Source: Cytophagaceae bacterium ABcell3
Lineage (GTDB): Bacteria > Bacteroidota > Bacteroidia > Cytophagales > Cytophagaceae
Direction of reading: 5' to 3'
DNA length: 64,000 nucleotides
NCBI GenBank assembly: GCA_030913385.1
Contig: CP133159.1
Coordinates: 3,804,584 to 3,868,583 of the forward strand
The translations under genes and the position numbers were made by a program. Under the pieces are notes generated by a model. The model worked only from the letters and a program-made list of their open reading frames with translations, ran no database searches and had not been told where the DNA came from. This document shows, piece by piece, positions 26,160 through 35,218 of the stretch. Positions within the stretch are counted from its first letter, which is position 1. Every line of letters starts with the position of its first letter.

Positions 26160-29100
26160 TCAAAGGTCTTGTAAATTCATCTTCGCCTTGTTTTTTCTTT
26201 TCATTATAGCATATAGTACAGGAACCAATACCATGGTAATAAGAGTAGAGAAAATCAATCCACCAGTAACAGCGATACCCATTGGTTGCCATATTTCAGA
26301 ACCTTCACCTATACTAAAGACCATAGGCAACATAGCCAAAATAGTAGTAAATGTTGTCATCAACACAGGTCTTAACCTAGAACGCCCCGACGCTACTATC
26401 GCCTCATTCATAGACATGCCCCGATTACGCATCAGGTTGATATAGTCTACTAGCACAATAGCGTTTTTCACCACTATACCTACCAATATAATCCCTCCTA
26501 GCAAAGCTAAAATACCCAAAGGTGTATTGGACACGAATAGGCTTAGCAGCACCCCTGAGAAAGCAAAAGGAAGTGAAAACATGATAATAAAAGGGTCAAC
26601 CAACGATTCAAATTGAGCTGCCATGACCATGTACACCAGCATGACACTCAATAATAACAGCATAAACATATCTCCAAAAGCATCTTGTTGATTTTCCACC
26701 TGCCCGCCAAACTCCAGGTATACACCTGCTGGGAGATCTACTTTTTCAATCAAATTCTCAATATCACTAGTAATAGAACCTAAAGCCCTTCCATGCAACC
26801 CTGCGGAAAGTGTAATAACCCGCTCTCTGTTCAACCTTTCTACCACCAAAGGAGCAAACTCCTCCTCTACCCGTCCTATTTCCTTTAGCTTTACAGATTG
26901 TCCAGCCGCATTAACAATGGAAATATTCTCTATATCACTGATAGAAGACCGAAATTCAGGCTTGTACCTGATAAACACATCATATTCATTACCAGACTCA
27001 CGGTACTTAGTAGCAGCTGTACCTGCCACTAAATGCCGTACTGCGTTACCTACTGTGGAGGCGTTCAAGCCAGCCAATGCCATCTTTTCTCGATCCAAAA
27101 CCACCTTCAGCTGTGGCCTGTCTGACCCTCGGCTGCTTTCGACATCTCTTGTACCCGGCACTTGCCGTATTAACCTCATTAAAGAATCTGAGAATAAAGA
27201 GGTTGTTTCAAAGTCGTGACCAATAACTTTAAGTTCAATAGGCTTGCCACTTCCTCCTGCACCACCAAACATAGCTCCAAGACCACCACCTGAGCCAAGG
27301 TTCACCTTAATCACTCCCGGTATACTGTAAACAAAATCACGTATCTCTTCAGATATTTCAAAAACAGATTTATCGCGCAACCCCTTTTCAACAAAACCCA
27401 AGGTGAGGTTCAGGATATGAGAACCCTGCTGCGCATTGCCCATACGTACTCCCTGATCGTCACGACCTACACTGGTACTGATCACTTCAAGGTCTTTACC
27501 ATAGGTTTTCTTCAGATGGTCCTCAATACGGGCGGCAATTTTATCCGATTCCTCTAAACGCCTACCAGTTTCCAATTCTATATTTAAAGTAACACGTCCA
27601 TTGTCAGACTCTGCAATAAACTCTGTCCCTATATAAGGAACAAGGAACAATGACCCTATGAATATTGCCAAAGAGGCAAACAAAGTGAGCTTCTTGTATT
27701 TTAATGCACCTTGGACAAAACCGCCATAAGCATCTTCCCAGCTTTTAAACACGCTATCGCTCCAAACATCAAATCTAGATGGTTTCTTTTCCTGTACTTG
27801 ACGTTTTTTAGACTTCAATAAACGTGAAGCAAGCATAGGTGTCAATGTCAATGCCGCCACGGTAGAGGTTACTACTGTCAAGCTTACAATTATCCCCAAC
27901 TGCTTAAATAACACACCCGTCATTCCAGTCAGAAAAGCCAGCGGAAGAAATACCGCAACCACAGTCAAGGTGGTAGCCACTACAGCAAGCCCCACTTCAT
28001 TAGAGCCAAAAATCGCCGCTTCTTTAGGTCTACTTCCTTTTTCTGTATAGCTGGTAATATTTTCCAATATTACTATCGCATCGTCTACCACCATGCCCAT
28101 AGCAATAGCAAGTGAAGATAAAGAGATAAGGTTTAAGGAGTTGTCTGATATATACAAGTAAATCAGGGCAACTATCAAAGAAAAAGGGATGGTCAGAAAA
28201 ACAATAAAGGTAGACCGCCATCTTTTCAAAAAGAAAAGGACAACTACTATAATAAAAACCCCGCCAAAGATAAGCACTTGACCCAGGTTAGAAATAGAGT
28301 TTACTATAAAGGTAGAAGTGTCGACCACCGTTCCTAACTCCACATCTGGAGGAAGCTGGGCCTGTATTTCAGGCAAACGTTTAAAAACTTCCCTGGCCAC
28401 ACTTACCGTATTAGCGTTGGCTTGTTTCTGCACCCTTATCCGTACGCCTTCTTTTCCATTGATCTTTTCATGCATGGTACGCTCCATCATGCCATCGTAC
28501 ACAGTAGCCACATCAGAAAGATATATCAAGCGCCCTTCATTTTGCCCAACAATAATATTTCGGAAAGCCTCAGGATCATTCAACTCGCCCTCAACACGCA
28601 AGTTGTACTCCATCCGCCCCATATTGATGCTTCCGGCAGGAATATTCTGGTTATTGTTATGTAAAGCCTGGGTAATCTGTGGCACAGTCATCCCAAAAGC
28701 TTCCAGACGGTTTGGGTCTAAATCAACTCGAACCTGGCGAACAGGCCCTCCGGAAACATTAACCGCACCAACACCTGGAATACGGTTCAAGGCAGTCACA
28801 ACCCGATCTTCAATGATTCTGTCAAGCTCAGGAAAGCTCTCATCAGCAGTGGCAGATAGGACGACCACTGGAAAAAGCCCTGTATTAAATTTAAAAATAA
28901 TAGGGTTTTCTGCATCGTCAGGAAGTAAGCGCTGTTGCCGAGCGATGGCATCCCTAATATCATTGGCAGCTTCGTTTAAGTCCGTTTCATAGGTAAACTC
29001 CAATACCACAGAAGAGAAATTATCTTCAGAGGTAGAAGTAATCTTATCCAGTCCAGTCAGGGTACTCAAACCTTCTTCCAGCACACGGGTAATATTTGTT

Positions 29101-29282
29101 TCCACGTCTTCTGCACCTGCACCCGAATAGGAAGTAAATACAGTAATGACCGGAGGATCTACATCCGGGAACAAATCAACTGGTAACCTCAAGAAAGCAG
29201 TACCGCCAAGGACAAATACTGCCACAAAAAACATTAAAGTAGTTACCGGCCTATGTACCGCAAAACTGGTAAGTTTATTCAT
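26160..29282 (-). CDS. RND efflux pump inner-membrane protein (AcrB type)
   Basis: This 1040-residue pump is a proton-driven resistance-nodulation-division transporter. It has TM1 at about 10-28, a first periplasmic loop, a block of spans from about 335 to 490 (with the AIAMGMVVDDAIVILEN relay motif around 400), a second periplasmic loop, and a final span block from about 865. The double Asp in VVDD marks a drug/hydrophobic-substrate (HAE1) pump rather than a metal pump. It overlaps the adaptor gene by 8 bp and works with it and the TolC-like channel. Confidence 0.93.
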   Translation of the reverse strand: MNKLTSFAVHRPVTTLMFFVAVFVLGGTAFLRLPVDLFPDVDPPVITVFTSYSGAGAEDVETNITRVLEEGLSTLTGLDKITSTSEDNFSSVVLEFTYETDLNEAANDIRDAIARQQRLLPDDAENPIIFKFNTGLFPVVVLSATADESFPELDRIIEDRVVTALNRIPGVGAVNVSGGPVRQVRVDLDPNRLEAFGMTVPQITQALHNNNQNIPAGSINMGRMEYNLRVEGELNDPEAFRNIIVGQNEGRLIYLSDVATVYDGMMERTMHEKINGKEGVRIRVQKQANANTVSVAREVFKRLPEIQAQLPPDVELGTVVDTSTFIVNSISNLGQVLIFGGVFIIVVVLFFLKRWRSTFIVFLTIPFSLIVALIYLYISDNSLNLISLSSLAIAMGMVVDDAIVILENITSYTEKGSRPKEAAIFGSNEVGLAVVATTLTVVAVFLPLAFLTGMTGVLFKQLGIIVSLTVVTSTVAALTLTPMLASRLLKSKKRQVQEKKPSRFDVWSDSVFKSWEDAYGGFVQGALKYKKLTLFASLAIFIGSLFLVPYIGTEFIAESDNGRVTLNIELETGRRLEESDKIAARIEDHLKKTYGKDLEVISTSVGRDDQGVRMGNAQQGSHILNLTLGFVEKGLRDKSVFEISEEIRDFVYSIPGVIKVNLGSGGGLGAMFGGAGGSGKPIELKVIGHDFETTSLFSDSLMRLIRQVPGTRDVESSRGSDRPQLKVVLDREKMALAGLNASTVGNAVRHLVAGTAATKYRESGNEYDVFIRYKPEFRSSISDIENISIVNAAGQSVKLKEIGRVEEEFAPLVVERLNRERVITLSAGLHGRALGSITSDIENLIEKVDLPAGVYLEFGGQVENQQDAFGDMFMLLLLSVMLVYMVMAAQFESLVDPFIIMFSLPFAFSGVLLSLFVSNTPLGILALLGGIILVGIVVKNAIVLVDYINLMRNRGMSMNEAIVASGRSRLRPVLMTTFTTILAMLPMVFSIGEGSEIWQPMGIAVTGGLIFSTLITMVLVPVLYAIMKRKNKAKMNLQDL

Positions 29283-30345
29283 TTACAGATTCGGCTTTAA
29301 ACTGAGACACAACATTGACCGGAGTTCCACTATGCAACCTTCCCTGACCAGTAGTAACAAGGGTATCACCTTCAGACAAACCGTCCAACACTTCCACCCA
29401 CTCATTAAAGGATTTTCCTGTAGTAATCGTCTTTCTAACTGCTTGTCCATTATCAATAATAAAACCGTAAAACCTTTGGGTCCCAGGTTGCCTGATAATG
29501 GCACTTCTTGGCACCATTAATGTATGGTTTTCATCCAAATCAAGCGTTATTCGGGCAAACATACCCGGTTTTAAAAGTTCATCCTTGTTATCAACTTTGA
29601 TTTCTACTGTGAAAGTTCTTGTAGAAGGGTCTACCACAGGAAAGATATTAGACACTTCGCCTTTAAATGTTTTATCAGGATAAACATCTGAGCGTATTAC
29701 AGCGCGCTGCCCACGTTTTAACTGTGGGTACAACCTTTCAGAGACATTTACAGTCGCTTTTAATTGATCAATTTGCTGAAGGGTCAAGATCGCAGGCACA
29801 CCAGTAGCCACTGGTGACATAGTAAAAACCTCCCCCTCATTCATAAATCTAGCAGTAATAGTTCCGTCAAAAGGAGCTTTTAGTTGGGTGTTTCTACTGG
29901 TTAAATTATGATTGGTCCGGGCATTCTCAAATTGATCTCTGGCATTTTCAAATTGCTGAAGGGAAATAGCCCCTTCGCGGTACAAAGTATCCATACGGCG
30001 AAGATTCTTTTCTGCTGCACGAAGTTGTACTAGAGACTGATTGAGGGAAGCGTCATTCATCTGAACAAGCACCTGTCCTTTTTTCACTTTATCGCCTTCC
30101 CAAACAAAAATCCTCTCAATAATTCCTGCAGATTGAGCGGCTATGTTTCTGCGCTCCCATGCATTCAGTGTGCTGGTGAAGACTGATTGAAAAGGCATGT
30201 TCTCCTTTCTTACAGGCATTACTTCTACAGGCACAACCTGCTCTTTGGTTTCCTCTTTCTCCTGTTCCTTTTGTGGCTGACAAGAAAAGAATCCCACAAA
30301 TGCTATCAAAAGCAAAAAATTACTTAGTTTAAAAACATGAACCAT
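29275..30345 (-). CDS. RND efflux periplasmic adaptor (membrane fusion protein)
   Basis: This 356-residue lipoprotein has a signal peptide with lipobox VGFFSC (Cys22). A biotinyl/lipoyl-like domain (about 60-95 and 140-175, with WEGDKVKKGQVLVQM and LKAPFDGTI) surrounds a coiled-coil hairpin (about 90-140). The beta-barrel and membrane-proximal domains follow. It bridges pump and outer-membrane channel. It overlaps the pump by 8 bp. Confidence 0.93.
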   Translation of the reverse strand: MVHVFKLSNFLLLIAFVGFFSCQPQKEQEKEETKEQVVPVEVMPVRKENMPFQSVFTSTLNAWERRNIAAQSAGIIERIFVWEGDKVKKGQVLVQMNDASLNQSLVQLRAAEKNLRRMDTLYREGAISLQQFENARDQFENARTNHNLTSRNTQLKAPFDGTITARFMNEGEVFTMSPVATGVPAILTLQQIDQLKATVNVSERLYPQLKRGQRAVIRSDVYPDKTFKGEVSNIFPVVDPSTRTFTVEIKVDNKDELLKPGMFARITLDLDENHTLMVPRSAIIRQPGTQRFYGFIIDNGQAVRKTITTGKSFNEWVEVLDGLSEGDTLVTTGQGRLHSGTPVNVVSQFKAESVNE

Positions 30346-30365
30346 GAGACCTATAACTGAAAGTT

Positions 30366-31682
30366 TTAATTAATATCTATATTTGCCCTGCCTGTCAGCC
30401 TTTCGTATTCTGCATGCGCAATATTATAATCATAAATTGCCTGTAGGTAGTTCAACCTTGCCTGCGTTAAGGCAAGTTCAGCATCATTAAGCTCCAACAA
30501 AGTACCTATTCCCCCGGTGTACCTGGTGCGCGCAATACGCAGCCCACGTTCGGCCAACTGCACTGAATTTTGTTGCGCCTGATAACGGTTCCATGCTTGT
30601 CTCATAAGAAACAGTTGGTTTTGGACTTGCGTCTTAATTGCATCGTCCGTCATTTTCCGTTGTTGCTCTATCTGCTTTTTCCCTATCCGCGCCTGCTCTA
30701 TCTGCTGGTTAGTCATTAAACCATTGAAAATTGGTATATTAAGCTGCAATCCAGTAATGGAAGTATTGACCCAGTCATAGGTAGTAATATCCAAATGTTC
30801 CGCTTGTGTCTGCATTTGATAATTGGCAAAAGCAGATAAGGTAGGGTGTTTGGCAGATTGAGCCAAAGAAACCTGCTGTTCAGCTAAAACATTTTGATAT
30901 CTCAACCGGCGTAAAGAAGGATTGTCCTCCACCGATACCTCCAGTTCCACATCAGCCCTTTCCAATCTCAGGCTGTCTGTGAGCACCATCGCAGTGCCAG
31001 GAGCAAGACCAATTGACAACTTTAGCATTTCCATATTAACTTGGTAATTATCAATAGACTGCTCCAAAGAAGGAAGTACACTTTGCAATTGCACCTCAGC
31101 CCTGACCAACTCATATTCAGACACAACACCCTGATCAAATTGCTGACGGACCTGCCGAAAGTTCTGCAATGCATTTTGGTGTGTAACTTCCATAACACGT
31201 ACAGACTCAAGAGCCAGTAGTGTATTGTAATAGTTCCTTTTCACCTCAGCCACTGTATTGATCCTGGTTTCCCGGTCAGACTCTCTTGCCAACTGTACAT
31301 TCGTTTCTGCAAGTCTAATTCCAGGATAAATCCCCCCAGAATATATAGGGACACTCCCTGAAAGTGTGCCACTAAAAGAATGGTCAGCTCCCAGTTGCAG
31401 GACCTCTCCAAATGGACTTCCTGGTGGAAGAAATATAACTGGACGGAGAATGTTATAGTTGTAAGATCCTGAAGCCTCCACCCTTGGCAAAAGACGTCCA
31501 CGTGCTTCACGAACACCTGAAGAAGCCATGTCGATCTCAAGGTGACTGATCTGAATGTTCCGATTCTCCCGAAGCGACAGACTTACAGCTTCATTCACAT
31601 TTAAGAATAAAGTATCATTCTGAGCAGTAGATCTTTCTGAAAACAAAATCACTGCAACGAAAATCACCAATAATCTTTTCAT
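30366..31682 (-). CDS. TolC-family outer-membrane efflux channel
   Basis: This 438-residue protein has a signal peptide (cleavage near STAQN, residue 20) and two OEP repeats of long amphipathic helices with QLARESDRETRINTVAEVKRN-like heptads and LNYLQAIYDYNIAHAEYE at the end, as in the TolC/CusC family. It forms the outer-membrane duct of the pump. It is the first structural gene of the operon and lies 75 bp after the regulator gene, with a perfect palindrome in the gap. Confidence 0.92.
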   Translation of the reverse strand: MKRLLVIFVAVILFSERSTAQNDTLFLNVNEAVSLSLRENRNIQISHLEIDMASSGVREARGRLLPRVEASGSYNYNILRPVIFLPPGSPFGEVLQLGADHSFSGTLSGSVPIYSGGIYPGIRLAETNVQLARESDRETRINTVAEVKRNYYNTLLALESVRVMEVTHQNALQNFRQVRQQFDQGVVSEYELVRAEVQLQSVLPSLEQSIDNYQVNMEMLKLSIGLAPGTAMVLTDSLRLERADVELEVSVEDNPSLRRLRYQNVLAEQQVSLAQSAKHPTLSAFANYQMQTQAEHLDITTYDWVNTSITGLQLNIPIFNGLMTNQQIEQARIGKKQIEQQRKMTDDAIKTQVQNQLFLMRQAWNRYQAQQNSVQLAERGLRIARTRYTGGIGTLLELNDAELALTQARLNYLQAIYDYNIAHAEYERLTGRANIDIN

Positions 31683-31708
31683 TTATTAAGCAAAATTTAG
31701 AAAATTTG

Positions 31709-31726
31709 GTTCGGTTTCAACCGAAC
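31709..31726. promoter_or_regulatory. Perfect palindromic operator before the efflux genes
   Basis: GTTCGGTT and AACCGAAC form an exact inverted repeat separated by TC (18 bp). It is centred 36 bp upstream of the TolC-like gene start, right behind the GbsR/MarR gene, and is the likely binding site of that regulator. Confidence 0.7.
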
Positions 31727-31757
31727 GAAGTAACGAAAAAAAATTATACTTTCACCT

Positions 31758-32216
31758 TTATACTTTTCTTTTTTCTTCCCATCGTTTGATAATTTTGGGT
31801 AGCTCCTCCTCAAGCTCTTTATAGAGTTCACAGATATCTCGCATGTTTTTTACAAAGTCCTCCTGCTTTCCTCCTTGTATAGCCAAGCCCTCTTCAATCA
31901 GAAGCCTTAAATCATGTATAAAAAAGCTATGATGTTTAATGGTAGTAAGCCATGAGTCTGGTTTAATGACAAAGTACCTTTTTCTATCACCTGGCAAGGT
32001 AATAAAGTCTAAGACCCTTTGTTTTAACAAAGTGTTAACAGAAGCGCTAATGGTACTTTTGCTGGCCCCAAGAAATTCTTGCAAATCGTAAAAAGTAGCC
32101 TGCGGAGGGTCTGAGGTAAGTATAAAGCCAACAATTCTTCCAGCAACAGGCGCCGAACCTGCTGTTTCCAAGAAGCTTCCTATTTTTTCTATATACTCTT
32201 TACGTTGCGAATCCAT
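31758..32216 (-). CDS. GbsR/MarR-family transcriptional regulator
   Basis: This 152-residue dimeric winged-helix regulator starts MDSQRKEYIEKIG. The frame continues to an ATG at 32426, but the extra 70 residues are not protein-like and span a terminator hairpin at 32355-32393, so the inner start is preferred. The winged helix covers about 45-100 (ATFYDLQEFLGASKSTISASVNTLLKQ, then the wing PGDRKRYFVI), followed by a long dimerisation helix. It is encoded directly upstream of the pump on the same strand and most likely represses the pump through the palindrome at 31709. Confidence 0.85.
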   Translation of the reverse strand: MDSQRKEYIEKIGSFLETAGSAPVAGRIVGFILTSDPPQATFYDLQEFLGASKSTISASVNTLLKQRVLDFITLPGDRKRYFVIKPDSWLTTIKHHSFFIHDLRLLIEEGLAIQGGKQEDFVKNMRDICELYKELEEELPKIIKRWEEKRKV

Positions 32217-32354
32217 AACAAACCAGATGAAAGGCAAAGGTACAAAATGTTTGTTGATAGAAGCCTTGACAAGGGGCTGCTTTTTACAATTCTTCGGCTG
32301 AAAAAAAGCATTCCCTTTCCACCCATATAATTCATATCCCCCCCTAAAAACTGG

Positions 32355-32393
32355 GGTAAAACAAAGAAAGCCTGCCGAAAATGGCAGACTTTC
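32355..32393 (-). terminator. Terminator of dapD
   Basis: GAAAG-C-CTGCC pairs with GGCAG-A-CTTTC (10 bp plus one mismatch). On the minus strand a U-rich TTTGTTTT tail follows. It separates dapD from the regulator and supports the later start of the regulator. Confidence 0.8.
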
Positions 32394-32458
32394 TCTTCTT
32401 GTGGTGTTAACTAGTTGTTTATTCAAATAATCAACATCATATAAATATACCTTAAAAT

Positions 32459-33277
32459 TTAAACAGCCACATCATTTTCTCTTAGTGCATCATTAAGGGA
32501 AGTCTTAAGGTCTGTGCTTGCCTTACGCTTACCTATGATCAAAGCACAAGGTACCTGGAATTCACCGGCTGGGAATTTTTTACTATAAGAGCCAGGAATA
32601 ACAACAGAGCGCTCAGGCACATAACCTTTATATTCTACTGGTTTTTCTCCTGTCACATCTATTACCTTAGAGCTACCAGTAAGAGTAACGTTAGCACCAA
32701 GCACAGCTTCTTTCCCAACACGAACCCCTTCAACAACAATACATCTAGAGCCAATAAAAGCCCCGTCTTCAACAATAACCGGAGCAGCCTGAACAGGCTC
32801 CAGTACGCCACCAATTCCAACACCGCCACTCAAATGGACATTTTTACCTATTTGCGCACAACTACCTACAGTAGCCCAAGTATCTACCATAGTACCTTCG
32901 TCAACATAAGCACCAATGTTTACGTAAGAAGGCATCATAATAACCCCTTTGCTAACATAAGCACCATATCTGGCAACGGCAGGAGGCACTACCCTTACGC
33001 CCAATTTATCATAATTCCGCTTAAGCTCCATTTTGTCATAGTATTCAAAAGGACCGGCTTCGGTAACTTTCATTTTCTGAAGCGGGAAATATAAAATAAC
33101 AGCTTTTTTAACCCATTCATTTACTTTCCAGCTTCCATCTTCGGCTGGCTCTGCTACCCTACGGATACCTTTGTCAAGCTCCTCTATTACCGTACGAACT
33201 GCGGTTTCTACCTCATGCGACTGCAATAAGCTGCGGTCATTCCAGGTTCTTTCTATAAGGTCTTGTAATTCTTGCAT
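32459..33277 (-). CDS. dapD: 2,3,4,5-tetrahydropyridine-2,6-dicarboxylate N-succinyltransferase
   Basis: This 272-residue enzyme adds succinyl-CoA to tetrahydrodipicolinate in the lysine and meso-diaminopimelate pathway. The N-terminal helical domain is followed by a left-handed beta-helix of hexapeptide repeats (about 110-230; VNIGAYVDEGTMVDTWATVG, GSCAQIGKNVHLSGGVGIGG). Length and signatures are those of DapD. It is transcribed alone; the divergent glycosyltransferase starts 52 bp away. Confidence 0.95.
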   Translation of the reverse strand: MQELQDLIERTWNDRSLLQSHEVETAVRTVIEELDKGIRRVAEPAEDGSWKVNEWVKKAVILYFPLQKMKVTEAGPFEYYDKMELKRNYDKLGVRVVPPAVARYGAYVSKGVIMMPSYVNIGAYVDEGTMVDTWATVGSCAQIGKNVHLSGGVGIGGVLEPVQAAPVIVEDGAFIGSRCIVVEGVRVGKEAVLGANVTLTGSSKVIDVTGEKPVEYKGYVPERSVVIPGSYSKKFPAGEFQVPCALIIGKRKASTDLKTSLNDALRENDVAV

Positions 33278-33329
33278 GTTTAAAAGTATTTATATATTAC
33301 AGAAAATTAGCTACAGTTATTAAAAATCC

Positions 33330-34442
33330 ATGAACAGAAAAAAGATTTTTCTGGCTTCTGTCCTTAAGCCCGTAAATGAAGCCCGAATGTACGAAAAATT
33401 TGCAAAATCATTGGCAGATTATTACGAAGTACATGTAGCAGGGCATGAAGGAAAAAATAAAAACATACATAAAAATATTTACCTATACCCGCTATTCCAG
33501 CTTACCAGATTATCATTTGACAGATTTTTTGCTCCTTGGAAAATTTACCAGCTTATGGTAAAAATAAAGCCTCAACTAGTAGTAGCCTGTACCCATGAAC
33601 TTCTAATAGCCGCATGTTTTTACAAACTTTTTCATAAAACTAAGCTAGTTTATGATGTGCAGGAAAATTATTACTTTAATATAAAGTATACCCAAACATT
33701 CCCCCTGGTCATAAGAAATATTCTTGCTTGCTATGTTAGAGCCAAAGAAAAGCTGTGCGGCCATTTTATAGACCACTTTATTTTAGCAGAAAAATGTTAT
33801 GAGGAAGAGCTACCATTCTTAAGGACCAAGTACACCGTTATAGAAAACAAATATCGCCCCTTAGAAGAAGAGGCAATACAACCTGTTAAAAAAAGTAAGA
33901 CCATAAACCTACTTTACTCAGGCACTATATCATTAGAATATGGAATTTTTGAAGCAGTGAACCTTGCAAAAAAATTGTACGAAGTTAATAATTCCATAAG
34001 GCTAACAATTATAGGATGGTCAGCCAAGGAGCAAACGGCCAAAGCTTTGCGGAAAGAAATAGAAGGGGTACCATTTATTAACTTAATAACAGATCACAAA
34101 CCTGTACCTCATCAAAAAATTATCAAAGAAATCTCTCAAGCCGATTTTGGACTCCTTAGCTATAGGCCAAACAAAAGCACATGCAATAGGCTTCCGACCA
34201 AGCTGTTCGAATATACCGCCCACAAACTACCGATGCTGATTAACAAAAATCCTAAATGGGAAAGCTTAAGCAAAGCATATAATTCTGCCATTCTATTAGA
34301 TTACCATAATTTTGACCCAAATCATGTGCTGGGGCTTATGTCGTCAACAACTTTTTATGATAAAGGCGACACTAACCAGGTATTGTGGAAAACAGAGGAA
34401 CAAAAGTTATACAAGACAATCAACCACTTACTAAACCCCTAA
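33330..34442 (+). CDS. Glycosyltransferase, GT-B fold (family 4-like)
   Basis: This 370-residue cytoplasmic transferase has an N-terminal Rossmann half with VVACTHELLIAACFYKL and KLVYDVQENYYFN, then a C-terminal half with LLYSGTISLEYGIFEAVNLAKKL and the nucleotide-sugar site CNRLPTKLFEYTAHKLPML. This is the GT-B pattern of family 4-like enzymes. It presumably works in surface polysaccharide synthesis, but no other such genes are adjacent. Confidence 0.82.
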   Translation: MNRKKIFLASVLKPVNEARMYEKFAKSLADYYEVHVAGHEGKNKNIHKNIYLYPLFQLTRLSFDRFFAPWKIYQLMVKIKPQLVVACTHELLIAACFYKLFHKTKLVYDVQENYYFNIKYTQTFPLVIRNILACYVRAKEKLCGHFIDHFILAEKCYEEELPFLRTKYTVIENKYRPLEEEAIQPVKKSKTINLLYSGTISLEYGIFEAVNLAKKLYEVNNSIRLTIIGWSAKEQTAKALRKEIEGVPFINLITDHKPVPHQKIIKEISQADFGLLSYRPNKSTCNRLPTKLFEYTAHKLPMLINKNPKWESLSKAYNSAILLDYHNFDPNHVLGLMSSTTFYDKGDTNQVLWKTEEQKLYKTINHLLNP

Positions 34443-34450
34443 ACCGAGTT

Positions 34451-34464
34451 TTAGATTAATCTAA
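34451..34464. promoter_or_regulatory. DtxR/MntR-type palindromic box
   Basis: TTAGATTAATCTAA is an exact 14-bp palindrome resembling the TTAGG-type operators of iron/manganese-dependent repressors. It lies 20 bp before a TATTTTTG box (34474-34481), where the -33 element should be, so metal-bound repressor would block transcription of the operon that begins with the DtxR-type gene at 34541. Confidence 0.7.
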
Positions 34465-34473
34465 TAAAATATG

Positions 34474-34481
34474 TATTTTTG
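34474..34481 (+). promoter_or_regulatory. -7 box of the metal-uptake operon
   Basis: TATTTTTG matches the TAnnTTTG -7 consensus; the -33 region (TTTTAG) overlaps the palindrome at 34451-34464. The first gene starts at 34541. Confidence 0.55.
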
Positions 34482-34540
34482 CATATAAAATTTATTAATA
34501 TAGAGTAAAAAAATTCAAAGCCTTGGCGGCAGTAACAATA

Positions 34541-35218
34541 ATGAGTAACAGCAAATCAGTAACACTAAGCCATACAGAAGAAAATTACCTAAAAGCCATT
34601 TACCATTTATCAGAACATGGCACCAAAGAAGTAAACACAAATGCTGTTTCTGAGGTTTTGCAAACCAGACCTGCTTCTGTAAGTGATATGCTAAGAAAGC
34701 TGTCGGCAAAGAAAATGATCAATTATATTAAGTACCAAGGTGTAACAGTTACTGAAAATGGAAAAAAGGAAGCGCTTCAAGTAATCAGGAAACACCGTTT
34801 ATGGGAAGTGTTCTTGGTGGAAAAACTAAAATTCAACTGGGATGAAGTACATGAGATTGCAGAACAACTTGAGCATATCCAGTCCAAGTTGCTTATAAAA
34901 CGCCTGGACGAATTCCTTGGTTTTCCTTCATACGATCCACATGGAGACCCTATTCCTAATGAAGCTGGCGAATTTACTCCTAAGCCAAGAATAACCTTAT
35001 CAGAGGCAGAAGTAGATTCACCAAATGTGGTAGTAGGTTTAAAGGAAACCTCCTCCCCTTTTCTTCAATTTTTGGACAAAACAGGTATTTATATTGGCGC
35101 CAAAATTAAAATACTAGAACGTATCGCTTTTGACCAGTCACTTGAGATAACCATAGACGAAAACAAAACATTAAATGTGTCCAGTGAAGTAGCCAAAAAC
35201 ATTTATGTAACAGATTAA
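34541..35218 (+). CDS. DtxR/MntR-family metal-dependent regulator
   Basis: This 225-residue regulator starts MSNSKSVTLSHTEENYLKAIYHL; the frame opens 18 nt earlier, but this start fits the family better. A winged helix (about 5-70) is followed by a metal-binding/dimerisation domain (HRLWEVFLVEKLKFNWDEVHEIAEQLEH, with the conserved His/Glu ligands) and a C-terminal SH3-like FeoA domain (about 145-225). It should repress the ABC importer genes that follow when Mn or Fe is plentiful. Its stop codon overlaps the next ATG by one base. Confidence 0.9.
   Translation: MSNSKSVTLSHTEENYLKAIYHLSEHGTKEVNTNAVSEVLQTRPASVSDMLRKLSAKKMINYIKYQGVTVTENGKKEALQVIRKHRLWEVFLVEKLKFNWDEVHEIAEQLEHIQSKLLIKRLDEFLGFPSYDPHGDPIPNEAGEFTPKPRITLSEAEVDSPNVVVGLKETSSPFLQFLDKTGIYIGAKIKILERIAFDQSLEITIDENKTLNVSSEVAKNIYVTD

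Noticed and set aside
28318-28992. 224-codon plus-strand frame opposite the RND pump
   Set aside because: Its sequence is Ser/Thr/Arg-rich, as expected for an antisense shadow, and the pump frame has clear motifs.
32217-32426. Extended N-terminus of the GbsR/MarR regulator
   Set aside because: The extra residues do not resemble the family, and the stretch contains the dapD terminator hairpin.
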